From: Phoebastria nigripes
Taxonomy: Eukaryota; Chordata; Aves; Procellariiformes; Diomedeidae
DNA length: 64,000 nucleotides
Assembly: GCA_035582835.1 (NCBI GenBank)
Contig: JAYKAV010003359.1
Location: 62,001 to 126,000 of the forward strand
Direction: 5' to 3'
In this document: positions 38,666 through 49,299 of the stretch, one piece after another
How the letters are laid out: each line of letters begins with the position of its first letter
Numbering within the stretch: position 1 is the first letter of the stretch
Notes under the pieces: generated by a model
The model's input: the letters and a program-made list of their open reading frames with translations, nothing else
Databases searched by the model: none
What the model was told of the DNA's origin: nothing
Program-made: the position numbers and the translations under genes

Positions 38666-41600
38666 CTCAGAAAAGACCCACTCACAGAGCCAGGACTAGA
38701 TGTCACCCTCACCCTTTCTCAAACACCCACAGCCTCCAACATGCTAAGAGACTGCATCTGCTTACCAGGCTACAACAATTACATTGTAATTTACAATAAA
38801 GGGCCTGACCTGATGTTCAAGTCTTTACTTAATGATTTTGTAGTCTCAGAAGCAGAAATTTCTTACCTTCAATGGGGGAAATAGGGGTGAAGTTCACACA
38901 AATTATTCCTTATACTCAATCCCTGGCCCATATAGTGCACAGTAAACAGAAAACAGTACTACGGTATGTAGATGGCATTCTTCTGCACACCACAAAGCCA
39001 AACCAATCAACCAAAAAACCATGAAGTCTTTCCAATAAACAAAACACCCAACCCAACATTTAAAAAAAACCCACATTCTAGATCCTGAAGTAGAACCCTA
39101 GATGCAGTAGACAACAGAAACTTTGCATGCATTAGGAACTTAACAATGACATACCAGATATTTCTTTTACTTGTTTAGTTTGGCTAAAACTGTACAAAAC
39201 AATGAGAAAAGTCAAAAGTGTATCAAACAAATGGGAGGTACAAGAACAATAGGAAAAGGAAACCAAGAACAAGCAGATGTGCAGCACTGGAGAGAAAGGG
39301 ATTTCTAGGCATTGGCTAGGAGAGCTTAAAGGTAATCCTTCCAGTGGTCCCTTCTCCTCCCTAAAGTAGGACTTGCGTCAAACACAGGCCTTAGCCCTCT
39401 TCCCCACACATACCAACTGGGTTTGAAGCACCATGTAAAGCCAAGATCAGTTACAGACCCCACAGGTCTGGTACCACAGCAGACACCAACATCATTCCTT
39501 CCTCTGTTCGTAGCTGTAGGCNCAATTTCCTCTGTTCTGAGACGCAGTTAAAAGCACAGTTTCCTTTTCTCCCGTTACATTTCCACAGGTGGAGAAAGAG
39601 GCTTTCATATGTGGCCCTAGGTGTCTCAGATAAATCACAGAGGGAAAAGGGTGACCGTTGGACTGTGTGGTTTCTAATACCAAGGGATTCTTCCAGCCTC
39701 CTGGTGATGGTAGGAAAATAACCTTAACTACATTCAGTGACATGCCAAATATCAACAACATTTACATTACTCTGCGTTGCCCCGCCTGTCCCACTGAATG
39801 CCCATGAATGGCATAGAAGATAACTAAATGAGGCCACAAGTTTATGGATCCAGATCTGATTGGACCACATGTATGCATCCATTCTTCACTGGATTACAGA
39901 AATACCTTTCCCATTTAATCTTGGATTTTCTCCTGGAATTTTGGATTAATAGCCCCAGGAGGCCTGTTTATGTGCAGATACATTTGGGAACAGCTGGAAA
40001 GCACTTACAGAAAAGCCTTGGTGCAGCCTTCTAGAGCAGTGCATCTGTTTTGTTCTTCTCTTCCGGCACATGCCTGATCACTCTTTCCCCACCACACGTT
40101 GCTTTCTAACGTTTCATATTAGCACATGCTCACCTACACTTGTCTTTTTACCCCACAGTTAAAGTCCTCCCCTGCACAGTCATCTCCTGCTGAAAGTTAA
40201 TTTCCTACTAATGGCTCCATTTAAGGCAAGGTTCTCCTTCACTCTCCCCTTCCTACATAGCAGTGGGCCCTCTCTGTTAGAGAAAATTCAACTAGCTCCT
40301 CCTACACTTCCAGCGACCTTTCATGATGTTCAAGGTACTATTTACATTCAAATTTTGGAGTCTAACTAAAAGCAGTCACATCAGGCTAACAACCAGATGT
40401 GCAGCCACTGACTGTTTTAATAGCTTTTCTGTCCTTTGCTCATATTGGGAATGTTCTTTCAAGTAAGCAAGCAAAAAACCCAAATAAATTACATGAGACA
40501 GGCTTCATACCTACAAGCATCAAACTCCCAGTCCCCAACCACTCTCTAACATTGTTGAAACGCTCACTCTATGATACACTGTAATTCTAGTAGGAAGAAG
40601 GTAATGCATAAATTAAAATTATATGGATTATGTCCTACACAATAAACAACCAAAGATTTTAAAACAGATTTTAAAAAATTTCTTTCTCTCGTATTTAGAA
40701 ACTCCAACCAAAAAAATTTACATGCCGTGAAAATCCTCAACAAAGACTTGCATGTAGCTCACATAATTGAGGAAGTACTAATAATAGTGTGGCTGTTTGC
40801 ACAGACAACGTTTCCACTGTGGGCCTGAATTCTGATCTCAAACATGCAGAAGAAGATATTTTGTTGTGTGTTGCTGGCTGGCGACTAAAATCAAAGTACT
40901 GGAAACCATCTGAGTGTGCTGCAATGTGCAATCAGCCTATGCAGCTAAGGAAGCGCTATGCACATCCATGCCACATTGAAAACAAAGCATCTATTGAGTA
41001 CTGCAGATGGCATTCGTGTTGTGTGTTCTTGTAACGAACATAAAGAAGCACGTGAAATTAACCTGTGTTGCAGTTTTAAACAAAACCGAAAGCCTTTGCA
41101 TTTCAGCATCAACTGTCAGTCATCGCAGAAAAATAACTTGTCCTGACAGACAAGAAGTATATTTCTAAGCTCCTCCGACACGAGCAAACTCAGTTCACAG
41201 CCACAGTTTCCCTTTCTGGTCTATGCTGCATAAGTCCAGGCCTGCTCAGGTCTCCAGATCAGTGATGTCCATACCTGTATTTCTAATGGTGGTCATTAAA
41301 GGTTTTACCCCAGAAGTATATTTACAGTAGCAGCAAGGGAGCCTCACGTTTCTCAAGCTTTATTCTTTCTAAAAGCTCTAAATGAGCTATAGGTAGACCT
41401 ATGTCACAAAGTATTTGCAAAATATTTTTGTTAAATGGTACTTAACTTTTAACTTTTTTTTCTTTCATGTGCTGAAGATTACCCAGAGTAATTTCACAAA
41501 CTAAAATTTAGAGTACCATACAAGAGAAGAATCAACAAGGATGATTAACAATGACCGATATATAGCAGAAATTAACTGACATGCAACATACACATATGGC

Positions 41601-44600
41601 AAGCCCACATTTTAGATATGATGGTGCTTCGTTTAAACTCCTCAGTTGGAAATTCAGATCAGTAATTAAGTCATAATCCTATATAATTGACTCACACAGT
41701 CTCAGTAGGAGTTCTGTGCATGGAATAAGCTGTAAGAACAAGCTATTAGGTCCACATAAAAGGCATTTGTAACTCTAAGCACCAAAACAAGCACACAAAC
41801 ACTGGAGCTTAAAGTCCAAAGCATTGCTGTTCAGTAGTAGATGTTATGTTGTCATATCACTGATATGATCATTCTCAAGTCACTAGCTCCCATAAAAAAC
41901 ACACAGCAAGGTTTGTTTTTTAACAACTCCAACCTTGTCCACTATGTTGTAATTCATCAAAAATAAGGAAGATGCTTATCCTTGAGTAAAAGATGCCACA
42001 GAAAGATCATATGCCTGTCACACCACCCAGGAGCTGCCATGACACAGCCGTTCCACAGCTCGGGATGCTTCCCAGCCCTTGCGTGTGTTTGGGCCGACAA
42101 TGCTGTCTGTGTTAGGAGCGCTGTCCCCTTACCGACCCCACAGTCGTCTAAAAGGCAACGCAGAAGCCAGATCCAGCCGAGAGCCACTTCCACCCAACTC
42201 GCTGCCTTTCCTCTCATGGGCCAGCAGGGAGACTGCAGACAAGGGGCAATAGTTCTTACTGGCAATGCACAAAGTCCAGCTCATGCCACATGCCTGACAG
42301 TCTTGCCAGCTGCTGTCGTCATCTTACACCAACTAAATACCTCACCAGGTAGTCCCAGGCCGCGTCCCCACACCTGCACACATGCCACACCATGAATGAC
42401 ACTGGACAACTCTGACATCTGCTTTAACCTGTGCAAAGAACCCACCACAAAGAGCAAAATTGTTCCCTATTAGAGACCATCTTGATTTTTAGAGGGCAAG
42501 ACCATGTGAACACTACTTGGTACAGGCAACAAGACTATTGTGCTTAGAGCAAGCATCCCCCCCCAAGCAAGGCTTTATTCTGCATCCTTATTGCTGGCAT
42601 TAATGGGCTATATAAACATAACGCACTTTTCTCAAATGAGTTATCCCCCCCCTACCTGCCACAAGTGGCCACACTGAAATTTAGTGATTTCAAGTGAGTG
42701 AACGATTTGCAGAATCACACCATCAGCAAGGACTCTGTTTATGTCCTATTCCTCTAAGGAAAAAGCTCCTACGGGGCCTTTCCCCCCACCTCTCTCTGCA
42801 GATCGTGCAAATGCTCCTAATGTTGAAAACTCCACAAGGTGTTGACCAGCACCAGTTAAGAGGTCTGGTGAACGGAGACTTCCTTGCACCAGCCTTCACA
42901 CTCAGAGGTACTCCTAAAGTCACAACTGAGACTGTCAAAAACTGTAGTCTTCTGAATTTTCAAGACCATGACACCATGAGCTGGGGAGCTCCCACCTAAA
43001 ATTGTGAGCCACATGAAAATCTGCAGATCTGACCTGTGTCCTGTAGTACGTTGATGGGAGCTCTGCTACTATCAGGGGATGACAGGACCTATTCGAGGGT
43101 CCCACAGGGGTGGGGTGTACAGCTAGGCCCCAAGATGATGAATGCATAAATCTAACTACATGTAATTGAGGAGAGGGTCCAATTTTTTTTATTACTATTT
43201 ACCATACTAGACACCAAGTAAGAGCCAGACTTAGAGGACAAGTACATCATTATATCACAAGATTTCATACCCTGCTTGAGAAGAAAAACTACAAACAACA
43301 GAGGTCATGGCTGGCAGATCCTCACACAAAGGCTCCTCTGCTTCAAGGAAGAGAAGTCAATGCAAGCCATATGCCCACACAAGGCTCCTGTTGCCTGGCT
43401 GAGCCTGCAAGGCTATACCCAAGGACAATCGAGGCCTGCCCTGAGCTTTTGCAAAATGCTGGTGTACTTTGATTCCTGAGTCACTCTTAGCTCTTATTCA
43501 GGAGACATTTTTGAACCTAGGCTTGGTACAAGAGCAAACAGAGATAGAACAACAAAACACTGCAAGGTACCCCAAACTGAATGAGACACAAAAGGAGGAG
43601 GAAGCAAAGGTTTACAATAGCCATTGGCTGTAATCACAAGCTGGTGCCAATGTAAGATAAGGAAAAAATAGTTAAAAATCTAAAGCAGTGGTATAGTTCT
43701 GTTCTGCAGCTCTCAGGGTGGGACTGAAGCATAGGCCAGGCAGAACTGTCACCACAGATTACTGAGCACCTTGGTCCATACCAACACATGTTCATGCTTC
43801 TGTAGCAGAAACCGTTGAGGCAGAGAGGTCAAGCAGGTATGTCTGGAGGCAAAAGTTCAGCAAGCCCCAAAACACTAGAGTTCACAGCAGTCACAAAGCA
43901 TTCCTACAGGAATGCTAGGAAGCTATCAGCTGAGATAAGCATGGGGTGAAAGTCTATGCCAGCATGCGATGAGTGGGTCACCTGGCAAATGATTTTGATT
44001 TACATCACTGAAATGTGTTCTTGGAAGAACATCCTGCAACGTGCTCGGGCACAGAGGGAGGCTTGAAACACAAATGTGCTGGCAGAGGCCTCCTGTTGAC
44101 CTGCGGCCCTACACCGCCAGGTCCGCTCTCTCCACACCACAGCAGGATTTTCCCGTGAAAACTCCACACCGCTCCTGAAGGCTGTAACCCTGTGGGTGAT
44201 GTGCACCACTAGCACGGGCAATGTGCAAGCAACATATTACTAATTAACCAGCAGCGACACGACGAGGGCAGGCTACAATACTCAGTGGGGAGACCAGAAC
44301 CGTCCCTGCTCTACCTAAGGTAGCTTTTAGCGAGGTAAACAACCGGGGCTGCCTCACGCCCCAAAACGACCCACGCGGCTGTACCACAGGGTCATACTCC
44401 CACCACATCCCCGCCGGTGCCGGCCAGCGGTCGCCCCCCCACGCTGCAGCCGGGCGGGGCTCAGACCCCCGAAGGGCAGGCGGAGAGCGCCGGGGGAGGC
44501 CGAGGCCCCGGGGATCCCGCCAGTGGCCGCCCCAGGTGAGCGCCGCCTCCACCGGGCCACGCCGCGGCCCCCCCCAGCCTCCCCTTCCCTCGCCGGGCGG

Positions 44601-44779
44601 CACCGGCGGAGCCGCTGCGGGACAAAGCCCGAGCTCCGGCCGCACACCTGCCCCGCCGGCCGCACACCTCCCCGCGGAGCGGCGGACGCCGCCGCAGCTC
44701 CCGGCGGGGGCAGGTGCGGCGGCCGCGGCGGACCACCCGTCTCCCGCGCCCTACTCCATCCCCCGCGCCGCGGTCTCAC

Positions 44780-44848
44780 CTCGGCCGGCAGCAGCAGCAG
44801 CAGGAGGCAGGGCAGGGGTAGGGGTAGGGGCAGCAGCAGCCGCCTCAT
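44780..44848 (-). CDS. First coding exon of an unidentified secreted or membrane protein (signal peptide)
   Basis: This 69-nt segment encodes 23 residues, beginning MRRLLLPLPLP and ending LLLLLLPAE. Two arginines are followed by an unbroken Leu/Pro hydrophobic core, as in a cleavable ER signal peptide. The start was chosen because the ATG at 44848-44846 sits in an ideal Kozak context (GCCACCATGA). The exon ends in GAG followed directly by GTGAGA (44779-44774), a strong splice donor, so the intron is phase 0. It lies in the middle of a CpG island, where a first exon is expected. Reading past the donor gives only GC-rich shadow frames. The mature protein should enter the secretory pathway, but the exon has no family-specific residues. 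Receptors, adhesion molecules, proteases and secreted ligands all fit. The exon call is confident; the gene identity is unknown. Confidence 0.8.
44813..44839. repeat. Hexamer and trinucleotide repeats inside the signal-peptide codons
   Basis: On the plus strand, three AGGGG/TAGGGG units are followed by (CAG)3; a second CAG cluster is at 44788-44803. On the coding strand these give the Pro-Leu alternation and the leucine run. Such tracts are prone to length change. Confidence 0.7.
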
Positions 44849-45067
44849 GGTGGCGGAGAGCGCTCCCCGCTGCGCGCACGGCCGCTCAGCCCGACGCCGC
44901 CTCCCCCGGAGACATGGCCGGGCTGCGCGCCCCGCACCGCCCGGCGTCCCACCCCTTCGCCGCCCTCACAGGCGGCGGCAGCACCTCACCCTCCCGTCGC
45001 TCCCTCTAGCGCTCCCTGACTGGAAAGGCGGGTGGCTGGAGCCGCCGCCGCGGGGGAAGCCCTGCGC

Positions 45068-45074
45068 GGGGCGG
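45068..45074 (+). promoter_or_regulatory. GC box (Sp1-type)
   Basis: GGGGCGG matches the Sp1/KLF core. It lies about 220 bases upstream of the minus-strand ATG, inside the CpG island. In DNA this GC-rich such matches also arise by chance. Confidence 0.4.
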
Positions 45075-45229
45075 AGTGCGGGCGCGAGCGGAACAGCCGG
45101 CCGCGGGAGGGCCGGGCTGGTCACCGCCCTCCACCACCGCTCCCGCCGGCCCCTCGCCTAGGGCTTAAATGGCCGTCTCTCCGCCTTCACTCCTTCTTCC
45201 CGACATCTGACGTTTCACCACGCCTGGCC

Positions 45230-45237
45230 GGGCGGGG
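45230..45237 (+). promoter_or_regulatory. GC box (Sp1-type)
   Basis: GGGCGGGG is a full consensus Sp1/KLF core, about 380 bases upstream of the minus-strand ATG. A TGACG half-CRE lies about 20 bases away at 45208-45212. Confidence 0.4.
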
Positions 45238-45341
45238 AAGCGGCTACCTCCGAAAGTTTCCCGGCCCCCGTGCGCACCCCTGGAGGAAGCGGCGCCGCGG
45301 GATGTGCGCCGCCGCCCGCCCCAGCCTTGGGAGGGTGCTCA

Positions 45342-45350
45342 GGGGCGGGC
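45342..45350 (+). promoter_or_regulatory. GC box (Sp1-type), paired with an inverted copy at 45315-45322
   Basis: GGGGCGGGC lies 20 bases from CCCGCCCC on the other strand, giving an inverted pair of Sp1-type sites in the upstream half of the CpG island. Confidence 0.4.
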
Positions 45351-45465
45351 GATACGCGGAAGGGTCGGTGGTAAAACGAAGTTAACCCCGGCCTCGGGGG
45401 GGGGGGGGCGCCTCTACCGCCCTCCCCTCTGCCGGCAGGAGGGGAGGGCTACGGCGGCCGCGGCC

Positions 45466-45473
45466 TCACGTGG
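45466..45473. promoter_or_regulatory. E-box TCACGTGG (USF/MYC/TFE type)
   Basis: The palindromic CACGTG core at 45467-45472, flanked by T and G, is a good match for USF or MiT/TFE-family factors. It sits at the outer edge of the island, about 620 bases upstream of the signal-peptide ATG. Function is inferred from sequence only. Confidence 0.4.
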
Positions 45474-46559
45474 CCCTTCGGGGCCTCGGGCGGGTGTAAG
45501 GGGCCTCCCGAGCCCGGAGGAGGGGATCGTGGTTTTGCTGCAGTGAGTGGCTCCGCTTATTGCGCCATTCATCACCAAGCAGTCCCCCCAAAAAGTCCTG
45601 TCCTTCTCCAGGCACTGGTTTGGACATGCTTTATCCACATCATCAAAAAGGACATAACATCACCAAGTGCAATCACTTTTACAACCTTAACTCACTTCCC
45701 AGGCTTAATGCACTGTTTCACATTTCATTCATCTTGAGTAAGGGAAAAAGAGAGACAGGGTCAGTTTACATAGCATATCTTTAATTATGGAAACACTGGC
45801 AATCTTCATTTTCTCAAAAGTTTTGAGCTCACATGTTTGTAATTTCCCTGTCTTTCCTGAGCCCTCAAAACATATGCATAGCATTATGGAAGCAACTATT
45901 TCCCCAGGAGTTCATGGGAAGACTCACAAGAATAAGGGCAAGTGCATACCTTGCTGTTTGGGAGGCTGAGACTTACAGTCAGAGCTAGATAAACAGCGTA
46001 GGGGCATCCCTTCATATCAATAAGATTTGTAGGAAATAGATAATTACTTCAGAAAAGTACTTTAAAATTGTTAGGATGCATTCAAACAAGGAAATAAACA
46101 CTATACAAAAACCATTAATAAACCCACCTTTTCTACCCTTTCCATTCAGTGCAAAGCACCTGAGAATTGTTTTCCAGCTGAAGACTGCTGGTGGTAAACC
46201 ACACACCTGCCAGAAGTCTCACCAGCTGAAGTGAAGTTGTTATCCTGAGATAACTTCTGCAGATCAAACCCTATCATTTGGAAATTACGGCTCTGACTCT
46301 GAAAAGAAATTCCTTGTTGCAGCTCGCTGTGCCTGGGCAGAGCCCCAGTGGGTCTAAGTTGCCAAACTGCAGCTTCTGGCCGGGTTTCACTTGCATCTAA
46401 AATGCAACCAACTAGCTTCATGGTGGCAGATCAGGGTTATTACACTGCACAGCTGCACTTGAGCAATCATACTTGGTCATCCTTGGCTCCAACTCAGTGA
46501 GAACAACATGGCTTTTTTAATTGCATGCCTTTCCAGTATGACAACCTAGTAACTAATCC

Positions 46560-46620
46560 AGTTACCCCTGAAATTCAGTGGGAATCTCTCCACTGATTTA
46601 AGCAGTAATGGCAGCCAGCC
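46560..46620. repeat. Possible palindromic MITE-like remnant
   Basis: 'attcagtgg' (46573-46581) and 'ccactgatt' (46590-46598) form an 8-of-9 inverted repeat around an 8-base loop. The wording resembles short palindromic elements common in sauropsid genomes whose core reads like 'ttcagtggg'. Only the core is left. Confidence 0.3.
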
Positions 46621-47548
46621 CTAAGGGAGAAAATTAAAAAAAAAAACAGTGCACTGAGACAGCAAAAAGTGGGATTCTGACCTGTTCAAGTTTGTAAGTA
46701 TCTTCAAGTTGATGTTGCCATCCCCAGACTCTACATGTCCCTAGACTCTCAAGTTCACGCATTCTTCTTTTCTTAATAGGCCACACAGCCCAACTTGGAA
46801 GCAAGGGGCATTGTGTTTCTTAGGCCATGTTAATTCCTTGCTCCAGAGAACAACTGGGCAGCTACATCACTATTACAGGAAGCTAAACTTCTTTCACCAC
46901 ACCATGTCTGCCTGGATCCAGTATAGCTGGTGGGGCTTTTCACATACAAGCTACATGGAATCTGTGATTAATTACTTTCTCATATAACACTTGTGGCTGA
47001 GTCCTCACAACTAACTCCTATGTCAAGTACCTGAACCAGGAGACCTGTGAAGTTCTGGGAGACAGCCTCATTTCTGGAGCATCCAAAATTGTAGAGGACT
47101 GCATTAAATTTGCCTGTAGAGATATCTAAGCAGAGTATTTCTAGGGCTGTAGTATAAAATTACCTTAATGCATATTTTTAATTATAACCATAACTAGTGC
47201 CAGTCATCAGTAGGATTTATACATAGGAGGTTAAACCAGCACAAAGAGCATAGGAAGTTTGTTACTGTTTTAGGGTACATCTCTGACTGATTGTTACCAG
47301 ACCTCAAGGAAAGGACTAACTCCTTTCCAGAGACGTTTCTTGGCTGCGGGAAGTACACAGTCAGGGACGTAGCTCTGTCTGCACTGAAGGAGCGAGCTAC
47401 CAAGATTCATAGACATTTGAATAGGCTCAGATATGCTGAAAAAGATGGCCACAAAAAGAAAAAAAAATGTGCCAAGAAACATAGGGCACTAAAAAGTGTA
47501 ATTATTTTGTAACCTAAAACAGAAGTGCAATTTCCATTTGATTCATTG

Positions 47549-47597
47549 GAAAAAAACCAAAACAAAACAAAAAAACAAAAAAAAACCAAAACAAAAC
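47549..47597 (+). repeat. A/C-only low-complexity tract
   Basis: A runs are broken by C or CC over about 50 bases. Confidence 0.8.
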
Positions 47598-48619
47598 TGG
47601 TAGCAGTCAAACTTTTTTTTTGTATGTACAGATTCTGACAAAATGTTTGTCTCCTCTGGATTGTTTAAAGTTCTGGGAGGAATGTTCTGAAAAAGCTTTT
47701 CTGATTAGATTTTGAGAGCTCTGTGGAGAAAGAATCACACCTGTACCTGATTGCTTCCTTGGATCAATGCCTCTGCTCTTTATAGCATGCTCTGGTTGAC
47801 TGCTAGCCATGCAGACCTCAGGGAAGAGCTGGATGGCAAAGAGCTGTGATTCATGCCAGAATCAGAGACTTCACATGCTGAAAATGGAAAAGAGAAATTA
47901 AAAGCCAAATTTTTTAAAGTCTTCCAGGTGTTAATTGTTCAGCAGCAATAACGATCACAACACAAATAATTTCCTAGGAATTAGAGGCTCAAGGTTGCAT
48001 TTCAGGCCACAGACTCTTCACAGCTTGTTACTAATCTGCTGGAAATTCCCTGAATTACAACTGCAGTTGCCTAATTTTTTCTATAGTAAGTTTTGTTTAT
48101 TCTACAGGCTTTATATGTGTGACAGGATTATAAAACTGGGTAGGTGTTGCTCCTGGGCTAAAGCTTCTACTATACTGTCATCTGGAAGTTAATTTGTGCA
48201 TCTGAGTCATAAAACCTCTTCAAAAGGAAGCGTCAGAAAGAAGTGTTTCCACATCCTTATAATCAAGTTTTTGAACAAGAGACCTAAGTTGAAAAGTTGC
48301 CTTGGGCTCTTGCACACAAATCCAGGAAGAATGTGGAGGCATATTACTTATGGGTGCTCTAGTTTATACAGTAAGGTATACTACTAATGCTCTGGGCAGA
48401 GAGAAAAGGGAGACTGAAAAAATACAGTGACCCAAAGCTGTCCAATTTGGAGCAGTTGCCCTGGCTGATAATTTGTCTTTCACTGAGACTGGCAATTAAA
48501 TATGGTTTCTAAAAAAAAAAAAGTGAAATCAGTATGGCTATATTTAACTGCATACCACAGCCAGCATTGATCACAATAGTATATTCTCATTAGTTATTCA
48601 CAGTTTCATTCATCAGCTC

Positions 48620-49290
48620 AATGTGCAGTGTCAGCCAAAAGAGGCATCAAATTGTTGAGCATCATCAGGAAGGGTGTTGAGAACAATGCAGAGAGCATCA
48701 TTTTTTGCCAATGCGTAAAACCCAAGTGCACCCACATCCTGACTAACGCGTGCCACTGCTCTCAGCATTGCAAGAAGGACATAATGGACTGAGGGAAGGT
48801 ACCAAGAAGGGCAGTTAAAATGATGTGGATGATGGTGCAGCTGTCTTACCAGGGGACACTCAAAAAGCTGAGACTTTTCAGTTAAGAGAGGAGAAGGCTA
48901 CCTGGAAATAAGATGAATGAAAAACTTGTTCACTAAATCCCACCTAGAACTAGGGATCGCTAACACTAGTAAGAGATTTGTTTAACAGATACAATAACGT
49001 GCTTTCTTACATAGCAGGCAATGAACTTGTGGAATATGTAGTCACAGCAGGTCTTAAAGGCAAACAGTATGAGCAGTTCCAAAAAGAGGGTAGATAAATT
49101 CACAGACAACGTGTCCGTAAACAGGGAAGAGGCAGAGATTCCCTAATTGATGACTGTGGATGCTGGGAATGGACCTCAGATAGCAGTCAGGTTTGTTTGC
49201 TGTTCCTAAACAGAATCTCCTAATGCTGGAGACAGGATACCGGGTTGGATGGATTCATCGCTGATCTGACCAAGCAGGGGATTTCTTAGC
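48620..49290 (+). mobile_element. CR1-family LINE, degenerate 3' end
   Basis: About 670 bases are collinear with the familiar amniote CR1 3' region in the sense direction. In order: a block like 'agaagggcagttaaaatgat' near 48805, a block like 'ctgagacttttcag' near 48868 with 'gagaggagaaggct' after it, 'gaacttgtggaatatgta' near 49023, 'agagggtagataaattca' near 49084, and the terminal 'ggataccgggttggatgga' near 49234 followed by 'tctgaccaagcaggg'. All parts carry many substitutions and small indels and no reading frame survives, so the copy is old and inactive. The 5' end is missing, as is usual for CR1. It is the clearest repeat in the window and supports a sauropsid host. Confidence 0.88.
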
Positions 49291-49299
49291 TGCTTACAG

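Larger units (their letters stand above)
31130..44390. other. Non-coding stretch, presumed intron
   Basis: Besides the candidate exons at 33.7 and 38.6 kb and the low-complexity tracts, I see no genes. The 34.5-35.7 kb part is notably AT-rich with several TAAT/ATTA cores (for example gctaattattagc at 34733-34745). That would suit a homeodomain-binding enhancer, but cannot be told from base composition alone. Confidence 0.5.
1..44779 (-). other. Presumed intronic sequence downstream of the signal-peptide exon
   Basis: Everything downstream of the 44779 donor on the minus strand is inferred to be intron 1, or introns with small exons I cannot confirm. The sequence is AT-rich, poor in CpG and free of long conserved reading frames. 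The 178- and 183-codon open frames at 27 and 31 kb are close to the longest expected by chance. The gene's 3' end is not visible here, and the true transcript could also end inside the window. Candidate internal exons are listed separately. Confidence 0.45.
44400..45510. promoter_or_regulatory. CpG island promoter, possibly bidirectional
   Basis: About 1.1 kb is very GC-rich and dense in CpG, whereas the flanks are AT-rich and CpG-poor. The edges are sharp on both sides. Inside are several GC boxes (44452-44460, 45068-45074, 45230-45237, 45315-45322, 45342-45350), a TGACG half-CRE (45208-45212), an E-box (45466-45473) and the minus-strand start exon. The minus-strand transcription start is probably upstream of the ATG, between about 44.9 and 45.2 kb, but no TATA box fixes it. 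Strong plus-strand splice donors also occur at 44536 and 45543, so divergent or antisense transcription is possible. The pattern fits a constitutively accessible, Sp1-type vertebrate promoter. Confidence 0.85.
45550..48610. other. Upstream/intergenic stretch
   Basis: AT-rich non-coding sequence upstream of the CpG island relative to the minus-strand gene. It holds the possible palindromic remnant at 46.57 kb and an A/C tract at 47.55 kb. No gene recognised. Confidence 0.55.

Noticed and set aside
44244..45546. Several 80-212-codon frames on both strands across the CpG island
   Set aside because: GC-rich sequence lacks stop codons. Arg/Pro/Ala/Gly-rich translations are typical shadows. Only the signal-peptide exon has start-context and splice support.
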